Positions 12,504 to 16,529 of a stretch of 16,529 bases of DNA are shown here, piece after piece. The stretch is from DASZCR01 sp035942915. Lineage in GTDB: Bacteria; Acidobacteriota; Blastocatellia; Pyrinomonadales; Pyrinomonadaceae. The translations under genes were made by a program, and so were the position numbers. A model generated the notes under the pieces. It was given only the letters and a program-made list of their open reading frames with translations, searched no databases and was not told the DNA's origin. Every line of letters starts with the position of its first letter. Positions within the stretch are counted from its first letter, which is position 1. The stretch lies in contig DASZCR010000098.1 in assembly GCA_035942915.1 (NCBI GenBank), positions 1 through 16,529 on the forward strand. The letters are read 5' to 3'.

Positions 12504-13895
12504 ATGAACAGGACAGCGCAGAAGTCAACCGGGCGGGGTCTCGCCCTCGCGGCGTTCGCCTCGCTGCTGGTGTTCGCCCACGCCATCGCCGCGCAGGCGC
12601 AGTGGACGACGAGCGGCACCAACACGACGACGACCAGCAACGTCGGCGTCGGCACGGCCGCGCCCGACGCGAGCCTCCACATCTCGACGGCCTCGACGGC
12701 CGTCGGCTCGCGCGGCATCATTGACGAGCAGACGAGCAACGACGCCAACGGCCCGCTGCTCATCCTGCGCAAGAGCCGCGCCGGGGCGGCCGTGCAGAAC
12801 GGCGACTCCCTCGGCAACCTCTACTCGCACGCCTTCGACGGGACGAGCTTCGTCAACAGCAGCCGCATCCGTTTCCTCGTGGACGGGACAGTCTCGGCCA
12901 ACAGCGTCCCGACGGCGATGCAGTTTTTGACCGGCGTCAACAGCTCAGCCGCCGAGCGGATGCGCATCACGTCCGCCGGGAATGTCGGCATCGGCACTGC
13001 CGCACCCGCGTCCGTGCTCGACGTGTTAGGCACCTCGGGCGTCACGGTCAGGACGGGCGGCGCTTCGGCCGGCGTCAGCATCTTCGACCGCCCCTCCGTG
13101 CCGGGCGATCAACTCGTCTTCCAGGGCAACAAGGGCAACTACAGCGTCCTGAACGTGGCGACGAAGAACGCCAACTTCGGCACCGAGAAGATAGCCGGTC
13201 TGGCGATGTGGACGGTGGAAAACACCTACACGCCCGACGCGACGCAGTTCCAGCTTCAGAATTCGCCGGCGCACGGCGGCGTCATCTTCACGCAGAAGTT
13301 TGGCACCGGGGCGCAGGGCGACAAGAAGGTTTCCTTCCAGACGGCGTGGAACCAGATGTCAACGCCGACGCAGCTCGTGCTCGACACGAACGGCAACGTC
13401 GGCGTCGGCACCGCGACGCCCGCCGCCAACGCCAAGCTCCACGTCGCCGGGAACATCATCGTGGACGGCAACATCAACGCGAAGTATCAGGACGTGGCCG
13501 AGTGGGTGCCCTCGACGCAGAAGCTTACGGCCGGCATGGTCGTCGTCCTCGACGCCGAACGCAACAACCACGTCCTCGCCTCCGAAACCTCCTACGACAC
13601 GCGCGTGGCCGGCGTCATCTCCGCGCAGCCGGGCCTGTCGCTCGGCGAGGCCGGCGAGGGCAAGGTGCTCGTGGCGACGACGGGGCGCGTCAAGGTGCGC
13701 GTGGACGCCACCCGTGCGCCCGTCCGCATCGGCGACCTCTTGGTGACGAGCGACGTTGCGGGCGTGGCGATGAAGTCGGAGCCCGTCGAGGTCGGCGGCC
13801 GGAAGATGCACGCGCCCGGCACGATTATCGGCAAGGCCCTTGAGCCTTTGGAGAAGGGCACGGGCGAAATCCTCGTTCTGCTCAGCCTTCAGTAA
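12504..13895 (+). CDS. exported GIGT-repeat tail-fibre-like protein 1, 463 aa
   Basis: Start ATG 12504 has AAGGAAG six bases upstream. A signal peptide spans about residues 1-31 (MNRTAQKSTGRG, hydrophobic LALAAFASLLVFAHAIA, cleavage at AQA-QW). The mature protein opens with QWTTSGTNTTTT and contains motifs of the type NVGxGTxxPxxxLxV (NVGVGTAAPDASLHI, NVGIGTAAPASVLDV, NVGVGTATPAANAKLHV), known from phage tail-fibre and adhesin-like beta-helical proteins. A C-terminal domain of about 140 aa starts at GNINAKYQDVAEWVPS and ends EILVLLSLQ. It is shared with the two following genes and has the look of a self-assembly or intramolecular chaperone domain (peptidase G2-like in general plan; not proven). 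It is probably surface-exposed or secreted; substrate unknown. Confidence 0.75.
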   Translation: MNRTAQKSTGRGLALAAFASLLVFAHAIAAQAQWTTSGTNTTTTSNVGVGTAAPDASLHISTASTAVGSRGIIDEQTSNDANGPLLILRKSRAGAAVQNGDSLGNLYSHAFDGTSFVNSSRIRFLVDGTVSANSVPTAMQFLTGVNSSAAERMRITSAGNVGIGTAAPASVLDVLGTSGVTVRTGGASAGVSIFDRPSVPGDQLVFQGNKGNYSVLNVATKNANFGTEKIAGLAMWTVENTYTPDATQFQLQNSPAHGGVIFTQKFGTGAQGDKKVSFQTAWNQMSTPTQLVLDTNGNVGVGTATPAANAKLHVAGNIIVDGNINAKYQDVAEWVPSTQKLTAGMVVVLDAERNNHVLASETSYDTRVAGVISAQPGLSLGEAGEGKVLVATTGRVKVRVDATRAPVRIGDLLVTSDVAGVAMKSEPVEVGGRKMHAPGTIIGKALEPLEKGTGEILVLLSLQ

Positions 13896-13931
13896 CTCAC
13901 ACAAGCCCGAACGGAAAGAGAAGGAATGACC

Positions 13932-15539
13932 ATGACGACCGTCTTCAACCGACGCACACTCGAAGGACGACTCGCCCGCGCCGCCGTCTTCTGCCTGCTG
14001 ACCCTCGCGGCCGTGCTCTGCCACGCGCAGCAGGCCCGCGCGCAGTGGACGACCAGCGGCAGCGACACCACGACGAACGGCAACGTCGGCATCGGCACGA
14101 CCACGCCCGAAAACTCCGAGGGCTGGCATAGAGTGCTCGACCTCTTCGGGACCAGCCACTCCAAGTTCTCGCTGCGGACGGACACCGTCGAAGGCCGCGT
14201 CATGTCGCACAACCTGGGGGGGTGGGGCGCGCCGGGCGGGATGATTCTAGGCACCCGGACGAGCCACCCGCTCAGCTTCGGCACCGGCGCGTTGTCGCGG
14301 ATGACGCTCGATACGCTCGGCAACCTGGGCATCGGCACGACGAGCCCCTCCCAGAAGTTGGACGTGCGCGGCAACTTCATCAGCAGCGGCTCCGTCGGCA
14401 TCGGCACGACGGCGCCGGCCGCGCGGCTGGACGTGCGCGGCAACGTCATCCTGGAGGCCGGGGCCAGCCCGACCCTTTTCACAGGAACCGGCGCGGGCGA
14501 GCTGAACCGCTACCTGAACCTCATCAACTCGCCGGGCCACACCAGCGCGTCCGGCCTCAAGGTCGGCGGCGTCCTCGTGTCGGACGATTACAGCTTCGCC
14601 AACCCCGCTAAGAACGACCTTGTCGTGAAGGGCCGCGTCGGCGTCGGCACGTCGGCCCCGGCCCACAGCCTCGACGTGGCGGGCACCATCCGCTCGACCT
14701 CGGGCGGGTTCGTCTTCCCCGACGGCAGCGTGCAGGCCACGGCCGCGTCGAGCGCCGCGGCGGCGGCCAACATCTCCGCCGGCCAGTTCGGGGCCAACTC
14801 CGGCGGCGGCAACTTCAGCTTCCCGTCGAACATTCTGATGAACACCACCGCCTCCGCCTTCATTGACACGGGCGCGAACAACCGCTTCAGGGTCTGCGGG
14901 CCGAGCGGCAGTTGCGCACTCGCGGGCGAGTACATCGGCGGCCGCATCAGGCTCTCGCGCGACGGCAGCTTCGCCAACGCCGAGGCGCAGGCCGACCCCG
15001 GCATGGGCGGCATCCACGCGCCCGGCAACGCCCTCGTCGGCGGCAGGCTCGGCATCGGCACCACGACGCCCACCGCCGCGCTCGACGTGGTCGGGAACAT
15101 TAACGTCAGCGGCAACATCAACGCGAAATACCAGGACGTGGCCGAGTGGGTTCCGACCTCGCGGCAGCTCTCGGCCGGGATGGTCGTCGTCCTCGACGAC
15201 ACGCGCAACAACCACGTCACGACGACGACCAGGGCTTACGACACGCGCGTGGCCGGCGTCATCTCCGCGCAGCCGGGCATCTCGCTCGGCGAGGCCGGGG
15301 AAGGGAAGGCGCTCGTGGCGACGACCGGCCGCGTGAAGGTCATGGTTGACGCCACCCGCGCGCCCGTCCGCGTCGGCGACCTGCTCGTCACGGGCGAGAC
15401 GCCGGGCGTCGCCATCAAGTCGCAGCCGGTCGAAATCGGCGGCGTCTCCATGCACCGCCCCGGCACCATCGTCGGCAAGGCGCTGGAACCGCTCGCCGCG
15501 GGCACGGGCGAAATTCTCGTCCTGCTCAGCCTTCAGTAG
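13932..15539 (+). CDS. exported GIGT-repeat tail-fibre-like protein 2, 535 aa
   Basis: The second of three tandem paralogues, 36 bases after the first. I prefer ATG 13932 because AGAAGGA lies six bases upstream; ATG 13926 is in frame but directly abuts that site. Residues 1-37 are a signal peptide (RRTLEGRLARAAVFCLLTLAAVLCHAQQARA, cleavage before QW). It has more GIGT repeats than its neighbour: NVGIGTTTP, NLGIGTTSPSQKLDV, SVGIGTTAPAARLDV, RVGVGTSAPAHSLDV and RLGIGTTTPTAALDV. It also has a collar-type motif, GGFVFPDGSVQATAA, which is common in phage tail proteins. One Cys pair (CGPSGSC) may form a disulfide. The C-terminal domain from GNINAKYQDVAEWVP to LLSLQ is nearly the same as in protein 1. 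Probably trimeric and extracellular by analogy. Confidence 0.75.
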   Translation: MTTVFNRRTLEGRLARAAVFCLLTLAAVLCHAQQARAQWTTSGSDTTTNGNVGIGTTTPENSEGWHRVLDLFGTSHSKFSLRTDTVEGRVMSHNLGGWGAPGGMILGTRTSHPLSFGTGALSRMTLDTLGNLGIGTTSPSQKLDVRGNFISSGSVGIGTTAPAARLDVRGNVILEAGASPTLFTGTGAGELNRYLNLINSPGHTSASGLKVGGVLVSDDYSFANPAKNDLVVKGRVGVGTSAPAHSLDVAGTIRSTSGGFVFPDGSVQATAASSAAAAANISAGQFGANSGGGNFSFPSNILMNTTASAFIDTGANNRFRVCGPSGSCALAGEYIGGRIRLSRDGSFANAEAQADPGMGGIHAPGNALVGGRLGIGTTTPTAALDVVGNINVSGNINAKYQDVAEWVPTSRQLSAGMVVVLDDTRNNHVTTTTRAYDTRVAGVISAQPGISLGEAGEGKALVATTGRVKVMVDATRAPVRVGDLLVTGETPGVAIKSQPVEIGGVSMHRPGTIVGKALEPLAAGTGEILVLLSLQ

Positions 15540-15576
15540 ACCCCACATGATTTAAAGAGAAAGCGAAGGAACGAAC

Positions 15577-16529
15577 ATGACGAGCTCGATGAATAGATTG
15601 GCAAGGGGGGGGCGGCACCGGCGCGCCTCGGCCCTCTGCCTGTTCGCCCTCGCCGCCGTGCTCGGCCACGCGCAGCACTCTTCCGCCCAGTGGACGACGA
15701 GCGGCACCAACACGACGACCACCGACAACGTCGGCATCGGCACGTCGTCGCCGGGCGCCCTGCTCGACATCCGGGCCGCCGCGGGCGATGTCATCACGCG
15801 CTTCTCGAACGCGGGCGGCGCGTCGGGCGCGCTCGAAGTGCGTTACAAGTTCGAATCCTCGCAGCACCGCTTGGGGCTCACCGACGGCAACGGCCAGTGG
15901 CTCTTCTACTCACAGTTCGCCCCGTCGAACTCGGATTCGGTCGGCTTCTTCCCCGGCCGGGTCGGCATCGGGACGAGCAGCCCCGGCTACCCGCTCACCG
16001 TCAGGGCGCACACAAACCTCGCGCCGCTCAACCTCATCGGGGGCACGGGCAGCATGGAGATTTGGAAGGACGCGAACCCGCTCCCGAGCCGGGCCGTCGC
16101 CTTCGGCTCGGCCGTCCCCGGCAACCCGGCCGGCGACGACATTCAGCTCTCCACCTACAACGGCGCGGCTTGGACGAGTCGGGTCACCGTCTCGAACACC
16201 AGCGGCAACGTCGGCATCGGGACGACGGCCCCGGCGGCGCTGCTCGACCTCAAGGCACCCGGCGGCGACGTGGTCACGCGCTTCTCGAACGCGGGCGGCG
16301 GCGGCGGGGCGCTCGAAGTGCGTTACAAGCTTGAGTCCTCGCAGCACCGGATGGGGCTCACCGACGGCAACGGCCAGTGGATGTTCTACACGCAGTTCGC
16401 CCCATCGAACGTGAACTCGGTCGGCTTCTTCCCCGGCAAGGTCGGCGTCGGCACGACCGCGCCCGCCTCGGCGCTGCACGTCGTCGGCGACGTGACCGTC
16501 ACGGGCAACATCAACGCGAAGTATCAGGA
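15577..16529 (+). CDS. exported GIGT-repeat tail-fibre-like protein 3, partial
   Basis: An open frame with no stop in the window. ATG 15577 is preceded by GCGAAGGA. Signal peptide: MTSSMNRLARGGRHRRASALCLFALAAVLGHAQHSSA, cleavage before QWTTSGTNTTTTDNVGIGTSSP. The body contains an internal duplication of about 60 residues, VITRFSNAGGASGALEVRYKFESSQHR at about 67 and again VVTRFSNAGGGGGALEVRYKLESSQHR at about 227, each followed by LTDGNGQW and a VGxGT motif. The last visible residues, VTGNINAKYQ, are the start of the C-terminal domain shared with proteins 1 and 2, so about 140 residues are missing beyond the edge. Spacing to gene 2 is 37 bases, so all three are probably one operon. Confidence 0.75.
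   Translation, partial: MTSSMNRLARGGRHRRASALCLFALAAVLGHAQHSSAQWTTSGTNTTTTDNVGIGTSSPGALLDIRAAAGDVITRFSNAGGASGALEVRYKFESSQHRLGLTDGNGQWLFYSQFAPSNSDSVGFFPGRVGIGTSSPGYPLTVRAHTNLAPLNLIGGTGSMEIWKDANPLPSRAVAFGSAVPGNPAGDDIQLSTYNGAAWTSRVTVSNTSGNVGIGTTAPAALLDLKAPGGDVVTRFSNAGGGGGALEVRYKLESSQHRMGLTDGNGQWMFYTQFAPSNVNSVGFFPGKVGVGTTAPASALHVVGDVTVTGNINAKYQ

Overview
The window is GC-rich DNA from a bacterial genome, most likely a soil or environmental bacterium. Two things recall Acidobacteriota (Blastocatellia-like): the tandem secreted proteins with GIGTxxP repeats, and the ParA plus winged-helix partition/replication locus. This taxonomic reading is inference. The window is accessory DNA throughout: mobile gene cassettes, two transposase loci, a plasmid-type maintenance module and repetitive surface proteins.

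Left part (1-2400, genes on the minus strand). After the first 12 codons of a probable secreted protein comes an integron-like cassette stretch without a visible integrase. A 105-bp attC site (1175-1279) and a second half-site (592-621) flank a cassette gene whose stop codon lies inside the attC core sequence. The cassette before it holds a 217-aa unknown protein, an overlapping doubtful ORF and a 5' tRNA fragment.

Transposon (2619-4999). Near-perfect 16-bp ends and a 9-bp direct repeat (TGTAAAACG) bound a unit of about 2.4 kb. It carries a SWIM zinc-finger DDE transposase, a small coiled-coil protein, a divergent coiled-coil/winged-helix protein and a complete tRNA gene. The tRNA has a serine-type body (long variable arm, G73) but the anticodon CCG, which reads the arginine codon CGG. 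This is the most striking feature of the window.

Middle (5117-6782, minus strand). A small protein of about 128 aa is followed by a zinc-ribbon/poly-Asn/possible JAB-like protein. The pair may belong to a polymorphic-toxin or secretion-associated set.

Maintenance module (7320-10300, plus strand). A probably leaderless HTH gene, a ParA ATPase and a 465-aa winged-helix protein form an operon. The last gene contains two arrays of a 9-bp dyad, GGTANTACC. In the second array the dyad is kept even when it falls in another reading frame, so it is probably a DNA-level binding-site array (origin or centromere) embedded in a coding sequence. The noncoding DNA downstream holds further short repeats and strong palindromes.

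Right part. A single-gene IS66-type transposase (10428-11849, minus) is followed, after a noncoding stretch with a strong terminator, by a tandem operon of three exported GIGT-repeat proteins. They share a nearly constant C-terminal domain, and the third runs off the window.
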